Assembly: GCA_903868455.1 (NCBI GenBank)
Contig: CAIPVK010000189.1
Span: 1 to 38,740, forward strand
From: an uncultured Opitutia bacterium
GTDB lineage: Bacteria > Verrucomicrobiota > Verrucomicrobiia > Opitutales > UBA953
Reading direction: 5' to 3'
DNA: 38,740 nt
Shown: positions 1-7,694 of the stretch, one piece after another
Numbering within the stretch: the stretch's first letter is position 1
Layout of the letters: the number at the start of each line of letters is the position of its first letter
Translations under genes and position numbers: made by a program
The notes under the pieces: model-generated
Database searches by the model: none
What the model saw: the letters and a program-made list of their open reading frames with translations, nothing else
What the model was told of the DNA's origin: nothing

Positions 1-224
1 AGGTCGGCCGAGGGATCGACGCGGAGCGAGAAAGGGAAGCCGAGGGCGGCCGGGTCGTAGAAGTTGGCCTCCTCGTCCTCGCCGCAGAACTCGACGCCCT
101 CCACCAGAAGGGGTTCGTGCGCGGCGTGCAGGAACGAGCAATGCGTGTCGGGCATGTTGCGCAGCGCGGCGTAGAGCGCGACGGCGCCGAGGGTGAGGAG
201 GGCGACCTGGGCGGCTGGCCTCAT
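1..224 (-). CDS. Small membrane-anchored or secreted protein, C-terminus outside window (hypothetical)
   Basis: I do not recognise a family. The start codon ATG (224-222) overlaps the stop of the SCO gene in an ATGA tetranucleotide, so it is translationally coupled and the last visible gene of this minus-strand operon. The 74 visible codons begin with one hydrophobic stretch (residues about 5-21), either a signal anchor or a signal peptide. It is followed by a short Cys/His cluster, H28-C29 with H33 and H36, and then C47. That cluster next to a SCO-type copper chaperone suggests an extracytoplasmic, possibly metal-handling accessory protein, but this is inference from position and residues only. 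The reading frame is open to the window edge with no defect. Confidence 0.65.
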   Translation of the reverse strand, partial: MRPAAQVALLTLGAVALYAALRNMPDTHCSFLHAAHEPLLVEGVEFCGEDEEANFYDPAALGFPFSLRVDPSAD

Positions 225-1051
225 CGGGGAGCGGCCAGGCGGCGCAGCAGGGGCAGGAGCTCGGCCGGGTCGAAGCGCGCGCCGGGACGGCGGCTGACGA
301 TGCGGCCGTCGGCCGAGACGACCACTGTGGCGGCGTTGTGCACGAGCGTGCCGTCCTGCTCCAGGACGAGGATGCCGAACTGGCGCATCAGGTCGCGGAC
401 CATCTCGCGGTCGCCGGTCAGCAGGCGGTGGTGCTCGGGATCGAGCCCGGACGCGGCGGCGTAGGCGCGCAGGACCCCGGGGCTGTCATGGCCGGGGTCG
501 AAGCTGAGGGTGACGAGGCGGACCTTGCCGGCGAGGCCCTCGGCGCGGAGCGCCTTGCCCAGGCCGGCCATGGAGGCGGTGGAGGCAGGGCACATCTCGG
601 CCGCCTTGCAGCGGGTGAAGATGAAGTTCAGGACGTAGGGCGCGCCGCGGAGGTCGGCCGTGCGCACGGGCGCGCCGTCTTGGCCCCAGAGCACGAAGGC
701 GGGGGCGTAGTCGCCCTCGGCCCGCGCGACAAGGCGACCGCGCTCGACGGTGTCGCGGCGCAACGCGGCGGCCGCGGCCGTCATCTCGGACAGGACGGCG
801 GGATCCTCGGGGAAGATCCGCTCCAGCCGGAACCGTCCGGACGACTCGACGAGCTCGCCGCGCACGGGTCGACCCGCCCAGCCGATCTCGAGGTCACCCT
901 GCCCCGCGGCGGCGACGACCTCCGCGCCGGAATCGGGACGGAGCCTCAGGGCGCCGGCCTCCCGGTCGACCGAGACCACCGAGCCGCGGAAGGGCGCGGC
1001 GCCGAGCGAGGCGGCCAGCAGCAGGCAGACGAGGCGCATGCCCTTATCCAA
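221..1051 (-). CDS. SCO1/SenC family copper/thioredoxin-fold protein
   Basis: The C-terminal half (about residues 113-272) is a SCO/thioredoxin-like domain: FIFTRCK ... MCP carries the paired cysteines C148 and C154, TLSFDPGHD is the usual strand after them, and H238 in VHNAAT sits where the copper-ligand histidine is expected. Family members deliver copper to the CuA site of cytochrome oxidase or act as periplasmic thiol reductases. The cysteines are separated by five residues rather than the classical CxxxC. The N-terminus is a signal peptide or anchor; about residues 22-80 form a beta-rich segment of unclear family. The ATG at 1051 overlaps the upstream Ppx stop; a second ATG at 1039 (MRLVCLLL) gives a cleaner signal peptide and has GGAT upstream, so it may be the true start. 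Downstream it overlaps the hypothetical gene by 4 nt. Confidence 0.85.
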   Translation of the reverse strand: MDKGMRLVCLLLAASLGAAPFRGSVVSVDREAGALRLRPDSGAEVVAAAGQGDLEIGWAGRPVRGELVESSGRFRLERIFPEDPAVLSEMTAAAAALRRDTVERGRLVARAEGDYAPAFVLWGQDGAPVRTADLRGAPYVLNFIFTRCKAAEMCPASTASMAGLGKALRAEGLAGKVRLVTLSFDPGHDSPGVLRAYAAASGLDPEHHRLLTGDREMVRDLMRQFGILVLEQDGTLVHNAATVVVSADGRIVSRRPGARFDPAELLPLLRRLAAPR

Positions 1052-1982
1052 GGGCGGGCTCGGCGGAGAGCAAGTCGGCGGCGTCCGTCAGAAGCAGGGC
1101 TGCTACCCCTTGGCGGAGACCGTGATGGCTGACCTTGAGGTTGTCCGCCCCGAGGTGCTCGGCGAGGGCGGCCACCGTGGCCAGGGCCGCGGGGAGGATG
1201 TCGGCGCGGGCGGCGGGGACGCCCGGGATGCGGCGGCGACCCTCGACGTCCAGGGCGGCGAGGCGGCCCAGCCAATTGCGCACGGCGAGCAGCCCGAGGG
1301 TGTCGCCCGACTCGGGCTCGCCGGCCGCGCGCTGCATCTCGAGCAGGGTCGAGAGGGCGCCGCCGGAGGCGACCAAGGGGCAAAGGCGCGCCGCGCCCGC
1401 GGGGATGCGGCCGGAGACGCCGGCCAGGACCTGCTCGCGCAGCGACTCGAGGTCGGCCGACGACAGGGGCTTGGCGCCGTCGCCGAGCACGTGGCGGGTG
1501 AGGCGGACGGCGCCGAGCGGCAGGCTGAAGGCCTGCACGCAGCGACCGCCGACCACGCGGCCGACCTCGAGCGAGCCGCCGCCGAGGTCGAAGCCGACGA
1601 AATCGCGCACGCCCGCGAGGGCGGGGTCGGCGCGCATGCCGTCGAGGGCGAGGCGCGCCTCGACCTCGCCCGAGAGCAGGGTCAGGGGCAGCCCCGCGCC
1701 GGCGCGCAGGGCGTCGGCGAACTCGGCGCGGTTGGGGGCCTCGCGCAGGGCGCTGGTCCCGACGACGGCCAGCCGCGTCGCGCCCGCCTCGCCCGCCTGG
1801 GTGGCGAGGGCGCGGACGGCGGCGACGGCGGCCGCGATGGCCTCCGGCTCGAGCCGGTTGCCGCGCGCGGGGAAGAGGCGGACGTCGGCGGTGGCGCGAC
1901 GGACCTGCGACAGGCCGGGTCCCTCCGTCACGAGCAGCTTGAGGGAGTTCGAACCGAGGTCGATGACGCCGACGCGGGACAT
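1044..1982 (-). CDS. Ppx/GppA family phosphatase
   Basis: A 312-residue single-unit member of the ASKHA-fold exopolyphosphatase/guanosine pentaphosphatase family. The N-terminal phosphate loop GVIDLGSNSLK (residues 4-14) and the second loop GFDLGGGSLEVG (around residue 150) are both intact. The size matches short bacterial Ppx homologues that lack the C-terminal HD-type domain of E. coli Ppx/GppA (about 500 residues). Expected role: hydrolysis of polyphosphate or pppGpp in the cytoplasm; sequence alone cannot separate these, so no symbol is given. It starts 6 nt after the lpxR-like stop and overlaps the SCO gene start by 8 nt, so the genes form one transcript. The partnership of a cytoplasmic phosphatase with envelope proteins is not explained by known pathways. 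Confidence 0.88.
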   Translation of the reverse strand: MSRVGVIDLGSNSLKLLVTEGPGLSQVRRATADVRLFPARGNRLEPEAIAAAVAAVRALATQAGEAGATRLAVVGTSALREAPNRAEFADALRAGAGLPLTLLSGEVEARLALDGMRADPALAGVRDFVGFDLGGGSLEVGRVVGGRCVQAFSLPLGAVRLTRHVLGDGAKPLSSADLESLREQVLAGVSGRIPAGAARLCPLVASGGALSTLLEMQRAAGEPESGDTLGLLAVRNWLGRLAALDVEGRRRIPGVPAARADILPAALATVAALAEHLGADNLKVSHHGLRQGVAALLLTDAADLLSAEPALG

Positions 1983-1988
1983 GGAAGG

Positions 1989-2891
1989 TCAGTAGATGAA
2001 GGCGAGGCGGAAGCTGCCGTACGCGTGGCCCGAGCCCTCCTGCCCCTCGAACTCCTTCGTCCGGTTGGCGACGCCGAAGGAGAACACGAAGCCGTCGAGG
2101 CGGGTCTGGATGCCGACGCCGAGCTGGGCGATGAGGGGGCGGCTCTCGACCGGGGCCTCGAACGCGAAGTCGGCGAAGGCGGGGCCGTCCACCGCGTAGT
2201 CGCGCGGCATGACCTCGACCGAGGCGTCGACGAAGAAGCACCAGCCCTGGCGGCCGGGATCGTCGCCGGCGACGGGGTCGACGAAGCCGTTCGACTGCCG
2301 GAGATACCCATGGCCCCAGGAGCCGTCGAGGGAGCCGAAGCGCAGCTGGGCGCCGAGCATCACGCCCGAGCGCAGGGTGCCGACGGACGCGCGGGCGCGG
2401 GTGATGAGGTCCCAGCGCGCGACATCGGGGCCGTCGAGGTCGAAGCGTCGGCGGATCTCGGCGTTGAAATTGAGGACGGGCTCGTCGGGCATCTGCCGGC
2501 TCCAGTCGTAGCCGCCCGTGCCGATGAGGCCGTGGAAGCCGTTCTGCACCTGGCGCGCGCGCGAGGAGGGTCCGAGCACGCCGGCGACGGCCTCCAGCGA
2601 GGCGAGCGCCTTGTGCTCGGGCATCAGGTACAGGCGACCGAGCGAGGCGACCAGCACGCCCGAGTAGGGCATGTCATCCGGCGCACCCGGGCGGTCCGAC
2701 GGGGTGTTGATCTCCTGGGCGAGGGCCCCGTGCCAGAGGTCGGGAGTCGTCCACGAGACCCTCAGCCCCTGGGTGTAGTAGCGGTCGGAATTGTCCGAGG
2801 TGAACTTGTCGTTCTCCTCCTGCACGTGCCAGGCCACGCCGGCCGAGGACGCGGCGGCGAGGAGCACGGGGAGGAGGGCGAGACGGCGCAC
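1989..2891 (-). CDS. LpxR-like outer-membrane lipid A deacylase (DUF2219 family)
   Basis: A 300-residue protein beginning with a signal peptide (to about residue 20) and continuing as an outer-membrane beta-barrel pattern that ends in an aromatic residue (FRLAFIY). Family hallmarks are visible: E26-N27-D28 just after the signal, the DRYYTQGLR segment (36-44), and H120 in QNGFHG, which corresponds in order to the Asn/Asp/His catalytic set of Salmonella LpxR. Known members remove the 3'-linked acyloxyacyl chain from lipid A at the outer leaflet. The start is GTG at 2891; the sense leader (GACCCTCCCCCCTGAGCCCC) is pyrimidine-rich with no Shine-Dalgarno. It is the first gene of the minus operon and is divergent from mlaE across 130 bp, so two lipid-envelope functions share one intergenic control region. 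Family assignment is strong; activity is inferred. Confidence 0.82.
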   Translation of the reverse strand: MRRLALLPVLLAAASSAGVAWHVQEENDKFTSDNSDRYYTQGLRVSWTTPDLWHGALAQEINTPSDRPGAPDDMPYSGVLVASLGRLYLMPEHKALASLEAVAGVLGPSSRARQVQNGFHGLIGTGGYDWSRQMPDEPVLNFNAEIRRRFDLDGPDVARWDLITRARASVGTLRSGVMLGAQLRFGSLDGSWGHGYLRQSNGFVDPVAGDDPGRQGWCFFVDASVEVMPRDYAVDGPAFADFAFEAPVESRPLIAQLGVGIQTRLDGFVFSFGVANRTKEFEGQEGSGHAYGSFRLAFIY

Positions 2892-2985
2892 GGGGCTCAG
2901 GGGGGAGGGTCAACCTAGCAAGGAGACCTCCCCGGGAAGAAGCCCAAACCTGCGCCGAGCAGAAGAATGCCGCTGGAATGGGATT

Positions 2986-3014
2986 TTGACACCTCCCCGC
3001 CCCCGCCCTACCCC
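2986..3014 (+). promoter_or_regulatory. Putative sigma70-type promoter of the mla operon
   Basis: A perfect -35 hexamer TTGACA (2986-2991) is followed after 17 bp by TACCCC (3009-3014), a weak but correctly spaced -10, or TACCCCTAA more broadly. Transcription would begin about 3020-3022, at or next to the mlaE ATG at 3022, so the transcript may be leaderless. The spacer is almost entirely C/G. This is a motif reading only. Confidence 0.4.
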
Positions 3015-3021
3015 TAAGGCG

Positions 3022-4131
3022 ATGTCCGAGCCCGCCCCAGAACCCCGCCCCGCCGTCCGGGTGACGGCGTCCGCGGGCGCCCTGGAACTCGAGCTCTCGG
3101 GACGCTGGCGACGCGACCAAGGCCTGCCGGACTTTCCCGAGCTGGGCGCGGGCTGCCGCGTCAAGGTGGGCATCGGGGGCGTCGCCGGATACGACAGCGC
3201 CCTGCCAGCCTGGCTGCACGGCCTCGGTCGCGAACTCCCCGAGGGAACGACCCTGGACCTCTCCCGCCTCCCCGCCGGCCTCGCCGCCGGGGTCGCCGCG
3301 GCGGAGGAGGAGAACGCGGACGACGGCGAGGCGGATCGGCTTCCCTTCCTCGAGCAGCTCGGGGACTGGGCCTCGTCGAGCAACCGCTCCTGGGGCCGCG
3401 CGGTCGCCCACATCGGGGACTGCGCCCTCGGGCTCGGCCGAATCGCCGTCGGCAAGGGCAAGGCCAACTGGGCCGAGTTCTCCCAGCTGCTCCGCACCGC
3501 CGGCCCGGACGCGCTGCCGATCGTCCTGCTGCTCGGCTTCCTCACCGGGGTGATCATGGCCTACGTGGGCCTGATCCAGCTCGGCAAGGTCGGGGCCGAC
3601 GTCTACATCGCCAACCTGGTCGCCCTCGCCATGGCCCGCGAGATGGGCGCGCTCATGACCGGCGTCATCGCCTGCGGGCGGACGTCCACGGCCTACGCCT
3701 CGCACCTCGGCAGCATGAACGTCACGCAGGAGACCGACGCGCTGAGGGCGATCGGCCTGCGCCCGACCGAGTACCTCGCCGTCCCCCGCCTCCTCGCCGT
3801 GACCGCGACCCTGCCCCTGCTCTCGGTCTTCGCCACCGCCGCCGGCATCCTCGGCGGCATGACCGTGGCGGTCGGCTCCGGGCTCTCGGCCGAGCAATAC
3901 CTCAACCAGGTCGTCGAGGCCGTCTCCGTGCGCAGCTTCCTCGCCGGCCTGATCAAGGCCCACGCCTTCGCCCTGATCGCGGCCTGGGCCGGATGCTACC
4001 GCGGCGCGGTGGCCCGCCCGACGGCCCGCGGCGTCGGCGAGGCGGCCACGACCGCCGCCGTGCTCGGCATCACCCTCCTCGTCGTCGCGGACGCGGTCTT
4101 CGCCGTGCTCTTCGACCTCTTCGGCATCTGA
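3022..4131 (+). CDS. mlaE: MlaE-type ABC transporter permease with N-terminal STAS-like domain
   Basis: The inner-membrane permease of a retrograde/anterograde phospholipid (Mla) transporter. Of 369 residues, the first about 110 form a soluble STAS-like domain (equivalent to a fused MlaB) and the rest is the MlaE permease fold, with hydrophobic segments and the conserved cytoplasmic stretch MAREMGALMTGVIACGRTS. The frame is open further upstream (from 2791) but ATG 3022 is chosen: it begins the recognisable domain, follows TAAGGCG, and the upstream extension is the promoter region and antisense to the lpxR-like gene. The stop TGA shares an A with the mlaF start (TGATG), so the two are coupled. 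It is the first gene of a six-gene overlapping operon. Confidence 0.93.
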   Translation: MSEPAPEPRPAVRVTASAGALELELSGRWRRDQGLPDFPELGAGCRVKVGIGGVAGYDSALPAWLHGLGRELPEGTTLDLSRLPAGLAAGVAAAEEENADDGEADRLPFLEQLGDWASSSNRSWGRAVAHIGDCALGLGRIAVGKGKANWAEFSQLLRTAGPDALPIVLLLGFLTGVIMAYVGLIQLGKVGADVYIANLVALAMAREMGALMTGVIACGRTSTAYASHLGSMNVTQETDALRAIGLRPTEYLAVPRLLAVTATLPLLSVFATAAGILGGMTVAVGSGLSAEQYLNQVVEAVSVRSFLAGLIKAHAFALIAAWAGCYRGAVARPTARGVGEAATTAAVLGITLLVVADAVFAVLFDLFGI

Positions 4132-4886
4132 TGGCGACCGAACCCCGAGTCCGCTGCCTCGACCTCGCCGTCGGCCACGAGGGCCGCGCCATCATGTCGG
4201 GCGTCAGCTTCGCGGTCGAGGCCGGCCAGCTCGCGGCGGTCGTCGGGCCGAGCGGCTGCGGCAAGAGCACGCTCATGCGCGCGTTGGTCGGCCTGTCCGA
4301 GCCCCTCTCCGGCGAGGCCTGGCTCCTCGGCGAGCGGCTGGGCGACCTCGGCGAGACCCGGCGCGAGGCCCTCCTGCGGCGCGCGGGCTTCCTCTTCCAG
4401 GGCTCCGCCCTCTGGTCCTCGCTGACGGTGCGGGAGAACGTCGAGCTGCCCCTGCGCGAGTTCGGCGGCTGCGGCGCGCGCGAGCGCCGGCTGATCGCCG
4501 AGCACAAGCTCGCCCAGGTCGGCCTGCTGGCGGCGGCCGACAAGCTGCCCTCCGAGCTGAGCGGCGGCATGGCGAAGCGCGCGGGCCTCGCGCGCGCCCT
4601 GGCGCTCGATCCGGAGGTGCTCTTCCTCGACGAGCCCACGGCCGGGCTCGACCCCGTGACGGCGGCGCGCCTGGACGCGCTCATCCTCCGGCTGCGCGAC
4701 AGCCTCGGCACCGCCGTCGTCCTCGTGAGCCACGAGATCCGCAGCATCCGCCGCCTGGCCGACTTCTGCGTTTACCTCGACCCCTCGACCCGCAGGATGG
4801 GCCCCGTCGGCAAGGTCGACGACCTCCTGCGACCCGGCGGCCACGCCGGCGCCCGCGCCTTCTTCTCCCCCGGAACCCCCGCATGA
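4131..4886 (+). CDS. mlaF: Mla ABC transporter ATP-binding protein
   Basis: A 251-residue ATPase of the phospholipid (Mla) transporter. All ABC motifs are intact: Walker A GPSGCGKST, Q-loop FLFQGS, signature LSGGMAKR, Walker B VLFLDEP, D-loop GLDP and switch His in SHE. The LSGGMAKR signature and the ALWSSLTVRENV segment are typical of MlaF rather than of import or drug ATPases. The frame is open upstream to 3993, but the ATG at 4131 overlaps the mlaE stop (TGATG) and begins the standard N-terminus, so it is preferred. The stop overlaps the mlaD start as ATGA. It works with MlaE and MlaD at the inner membrane. Confidence 0.94.
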   Translation: MATEPRVRCLDLAVGHEGRAIMSGVSFAVEAGQLAAVVGPSGCGKSTLMRALVGLSEPLSGEAWLLGERLGDLGETRREALLRRAGFLFQGSALWSSLTVRENVELPLREFGGCGARERRLIAEHKLAQVGLLAAADKLPSELSGGMAKRAGLARALALDPEVLFLDEPTAGLDPVTAARLDALILRLRDSLGTAVVLVSHEIRSIRRLADFCVYLDPSTRRMGPVGKVDDLLRPGGHAGARAFFSPGTPA

Positions 4887-5818
4887 GCACGTCCGCCAAC
4901 CGCACCCTCGTCGGCCTGTTCGTCCTCGGCGGCCTGGCCCTGACCCTCGGCTTCCTGCTGGCGCTCGGCGGCGGCTGGTTCGCCGGCGACCGCCCCCGCG
5001 CCCTCGCCCGCTTCGACCAGGACGTCAGCGGCTTGGACACCGGCTCGGCCGTGCGCCTGCGCGGCGTCACGGTCGGCAAGGTCGCCTCCATCCTCGTCCA
5101 GGTCGGCGGCGCGGACCCGCGCGGCGGCGTGCCCGTCGTGCTCGAGATCGACCCCGGAATCGCCGCGCGCCTCGGCGCGGGCGAGGTGCTGGGCACGCAG
5201 GAGGGGCTCGACGGCGCCATCCGCTCCGGCCTCACCGCCAAGCTCCGCCTCCAGTCCTTCGTCACGGGCGTCCTGTACGTCGACCTCGACTACGCCGCGC
5301 CGCGCGCCGAGGCCCCGGCCAAGGCCGACGGCCTGACGGTCATCCCGACCGAGCTCTCCGACCACGTGGCGCTCACCCAAGCCGTCGGGCGCACGCTCGA
5401 GAACTTGAGCGCGGTCGACTTCGCCGACCTCGCCGCCAAGGCCGGCAAGCTCTCGGACTCGCTGCGCGCCCTCAGCGACAGCCCCGAGGTCGGGCAGGCG
5501 ACGAAGGACCTCGCCGCCGCCATGGCCTCCCTCAACCGCCTGTCGGCGGCGCTCGAGAGCCAGACCGGCCCGCTCACCGGCGACCTGCGCGCCACGGCCG
5601 AGGAGGCCCGCCGCACGCTCGGCCAGCTCGGGCGCGCCGCGGACAACCTCGGCGACTTGGCCAAGCCGGGCGGCGCGACGCGCCTCCAGCTCGACCAGAG
5701 CCTCCAGGACCTCGGCGAGGCCGCCCAGGCCATCAAGGCCCTCGCGGACTACCTCGACCGCCACCCGGAGGCGCTGCTGCGCGGCAAGCGCACCCAGGAG
5801 ACGGAGGCCCCCAAGTGA
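4883..5818 (+). CDS. mlaD: MCE-domain substrate-binding protein of the Mla transporter
   Basis: A 311-residue protein with one N-terminal transmembrane anchor (about residues 10-30), one MCE domain (about residues 38-140; RFDQDVSGLDTGSAVRLRGV followed by VGKV is the hallmark) and a long helical, coiled-coil-like C-terminal half (about 160-300). Family members form hexameric rings that pass lipids between the inner-membrane permease and the periplasm. The helical tail is longer than that of E. coli MlaD (183 residues) and resembles PqiB/Mce-type needles in arrangement, which suggests it spans more of the periplasm (inference). ATGA overlap with mlaF; the stop overlaps the GTG of the lipoprotein gene (GTGA). 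No mlaC is present in the window. Confidence 0.93.
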   Translation: MSTSANRTLVGLFVLGGLALTLGFLLALGGGWFAGDRPRALARFDQDVSGLDTGSAVRLRGVTVGKVASILVQVGGADPRGGVPVVLEIDPGIAARLGAGEVLGTQEGLDGAIRSGLTAKLRLQSFVTGVLYVDLDYAAPRAEAPAKADGLTVIPTELSDHVALTQAVGRTLENLSAVDFADLAAKAGKLSDSLRALSDSPEVGQATKDLAAAMASLNRLSAALESQTGPLTGDLRATAEEARRTLGQLGRAADNLGDLAKPGGATRLQLDQSLQDLGEAAQAIKALADYLDRHPEALLRGKRTQETEAPK

Positions 5819-6387
5819 GGCCCTGGCTCGCCATCGTCCCCGCCCTGCTCCTGGCAGGCTGCCTCGCGCCCGGCGTCAGCGAGACGAGCCGCGCCTGGCA
5901 ACTCCCGAGGTCCGAGCATGCCGGGCCGCCGGTCAAGGTCTTCCTCCCCTCCGAGCTGCGCACGCCCCGGGTCGTCGCCGCCGACACCTCGGGCGCGCGG
6001 GTCGAGCGCGACCTCGATCGCTGGGAATCCCCTTTGCCCGCCGCGCTGGGCGACCTCATCTCCGCGGCCCTTCCCGACGACGCGGGTATCCGTTCGGTCG
6101 TGGTGGAGTTTCGCAGCCTGAGGGTCGACGCGCGCGGCGGCCTGTCGCTGAGCGCCGATTATCGCCTGACCCTGCGCCGCGGGGCGGAGGGCTCCGAATT
6201 CCCGCTCTCGGGCACCCTCTCCCACGCCGTCGCCGAGCAGGCGGGAGAGGGCGAACGCGAGCGGATCCTCGCGGCGTACGCGGACGCGGCCCGGGCGGTG
6301 GGGACGCATCTGGCCGACATCTTGGCGAACGAGGCCAACGGCGAGGTTGCCAAGCCCGCCCCGGCCGTCACCGTCCCGGGTAAATGA
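5815..6387 (+). CDS. ABC-type transport auxiliary lipoprotein (PqiC-like)
   Basis: A 190-residue lipoprotein with a clear lipobox: LLLAGC, with lipidated Cys16 after a short hydrophobic signal. The remainder has the alternating strand/helix pattern of the ABC_trans_aux (PqiC/YmbA, DUF330) family that accompanies MCE transporters, including an SADYRLTL-like strand. Expected location: outer-membrane inner leaflet, receiving the MCE conduit. The GTG start at 5815 overlaps the mlaD stop (GTGA); no other start would preserve the signal peptide. The stop overlaps the next ATG (ATGA). The operon position supports the assignment more than sequence similarity does. Confidence 0.8.
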   Translation: MRPWLAIVPALLLAGCLAPGVSETSRAWQLPRSEHAGPPVKVFLPSELRTPRVVAADTSGARVERDLDRWESPLPAALGDLISAALPDDAGIRSVVVEFRSLRVDARGGLSLSADYRLTLRRGAEGSEFPLSGTLSHAVAEQAGEGERERILAAYADAARAVGTHLADILANEANGEVAKPAPAVTVPGK

Positions 6388-6857
6388 CCCAGGAAACCGG
6401 CGGCCGTCCCAACGGCTTCAGCGAGGCGACGGGGGAGATCTGCTACGACCTCCCCTCCTCCTACCTCCCCCACCCCGCCACGGGGCTCCTCCACCTGCCC
6501 CGCTTCCTGGCCAAGATCCGCAAGCACCTCCGCGGCGAGCTGCCGAAGTCCTACCAGCGCAACTTCGGCAAGGGCTTCGACCGCTTCCTCTGCCTCCACC
6601 TCGGGGTAGACCCCGAGCAGGTCGTCGCCTGCGTGCGCGAGGCGGCCGACGAGGCCGACCTCGACCGCCGGCTCCTCGCCCTCTTCCCCGCCGACCGCCG
6701 CGTCCATGTCTGGAACCGCGAGCTCGTCCAGAAGGGCATGAGCGAGATGGGCCGCGAGGCCCTGCTCGACGCCAAGCGCAAGATGGGCGCCGAGCACCGC
6801 ACCGACCTCATCTCCTTCGCCGACATGATCGACTTCGACGAGGGCCGCATTTCGTGA
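6384..6857 (+). CDS. DUF5069 family protein
   Basis: A 157-residue soluble protein matching the DUF5069 pattern: an LPRFLAKIRKHLRGELP helix, then the NFGKGFDRFLC segment, LGVD, an aromatic WNREL stretch, and the ending DMIDFDEGRI. The family is common in Verrucomicrobia and has no established function. There is no signal peptide or membrane segment, so it is cytoplasmic. It is translationally coupled at both ends (ATGA from the lipoprotein gene, GTGA into the SPOUT gene), so it is made in step with an envelope lipid transporter although nothing in the protein suggests membrane association. Function unknown; family call confident. Confidence 0.8.
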   Translation: MTQETGGRPNGFSEATGEICYDLPSSYLPHPATGLLHLPRFLAKIRKHLRGELPKSYQRNFGKGFDRFLCLHLGVDPEQVVACVREAADEADLDRRLLALFPADRRVHVWNRELVQKGMSEMGREALLDAKRKMGAEHRTDLISFADMIDFDEGRIS

Positions 6858-7666
6858 GCCTCGACCAATCCAATCCCAACCGCGTCGTCCTCCGCACGAC
6901 CGAGAGCATCCTGGCCTGCTTCAAGGCCCACCCGCGCGCGCTGCGCGAGCTCCGCGCCACGCGCGAGGCCGCCAAGGCGCTGCAGGAGGTCGCCGGATGG
7001 ATGGGCGGCCAAGGGCTGCCCGCCGTCGTCGTCGGCACCAAGGAGGTGCGCGAGCTCGCCGGGACGGACGCCGAGGCGGCCGCGATCACGGCGCGCCCGG
7101 TGCTCGGCCAGGCCAAGCCCTCGGACTTCGCCGACTGGCGCGACGAGGGGGCGACGGCCGTCGTGGCCGACGGCTTCACCGACCCCGCCGAGCTCGCCTC
7201 CGTCATCCGCGCCATGGCCGCCTTCGGCCACCGCCGCCTGCTGCTCGCGGGCGAGAGCGAGCGCCTGGCCTTCGACCCCCTCCTCTGGCAGCACGCCCGC
7301 GGCGCCCTGGAAGCCGTCCGCCTCATCCGCGCCCCCGCGCTGGGCGGCCTCCTCAGCCTGATCGAGCCGACGAGCGTCGTGCTGGGCTTCGACCCCAAGC
7401 AAGGGCGCTCGATCGCCGAGGCGGCGCCCGTCCGGGCCCCCGGTCGCGGGAATGTCCTGCTGCTCTCCGCCAACGGCCTCGGCCCGGCGATGCAGCCGAA
7501 GGCGGAGTACCTCTTCCGCCGCCCCGCCCAGACCGCGGACCACCCCCTTTCCGCCGGCGACGCCGCGGCGCTGATCTTCCATTGGAACGCCTCGGCTCCC
7601 AAGCCGAAGTCGAAGGAGACGGGGTTCTTCGCGAGGAAGAAGGCGAAGCAGAAGAAGGGGGAATAG
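6854..7666 (+). CDS. Divergent SPOUT/TrmH-like RNA methyltransferase
   Basis: A 270-residue protein. The segment ADGFTDPAELASVIRAMAAF (105-124) aligns by eye with TrmH/SpoU motif 1 (DG..DP.N.G...R.A.AFG): the catalytic-type Arg is kept (R119), but the conserved Asn is Glu113. Residues 141-160 (DPLLWQHARGALEAV) match the S.GA region, LLLSANGLGP (202-211) sits at motif 2 where NEG..GL is usual, and HPLSAGDAAALIF (230-242) at motif 3. The fold is therefore likely SPOUT with an altered active site. The last 20 residues are Lys/Arg-rich, suited to RNA binding. The GTG start at 6854 overlaps the DUF5069 stop (GTGA); the frame is open upstream but antisense-like. It is the last gene of the mla operon; its 3' end runs straight into a G-run tract. 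Confidence 0.68.
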   Translation: MSLDQSNPNRVVLRTTESILACFKAHPRALRELRATREAAKALQEVAGWMGGQGLPAVVVGTKEVRELAGTDAEAAAITARPVLGQAKPSDFADWRDEGATAVVADGFTDPAELASVIRAMAAFGHRRLLLAGESERLAFDPLLWQHARGALEAVRLIRAPALGGLLSLIEPTSVVLGFDPKQGRSIAEAAPVRAPGRGNVLLLSANGLGPAMQPKAEYLFRRPAQTADHPLSAGDAAALIFHWNASAPKPKSKETGFFARKKAKQKKGE

Positions 7667-7694
7667 GGGATAGGGGGATGGGGGATGGGGGATT

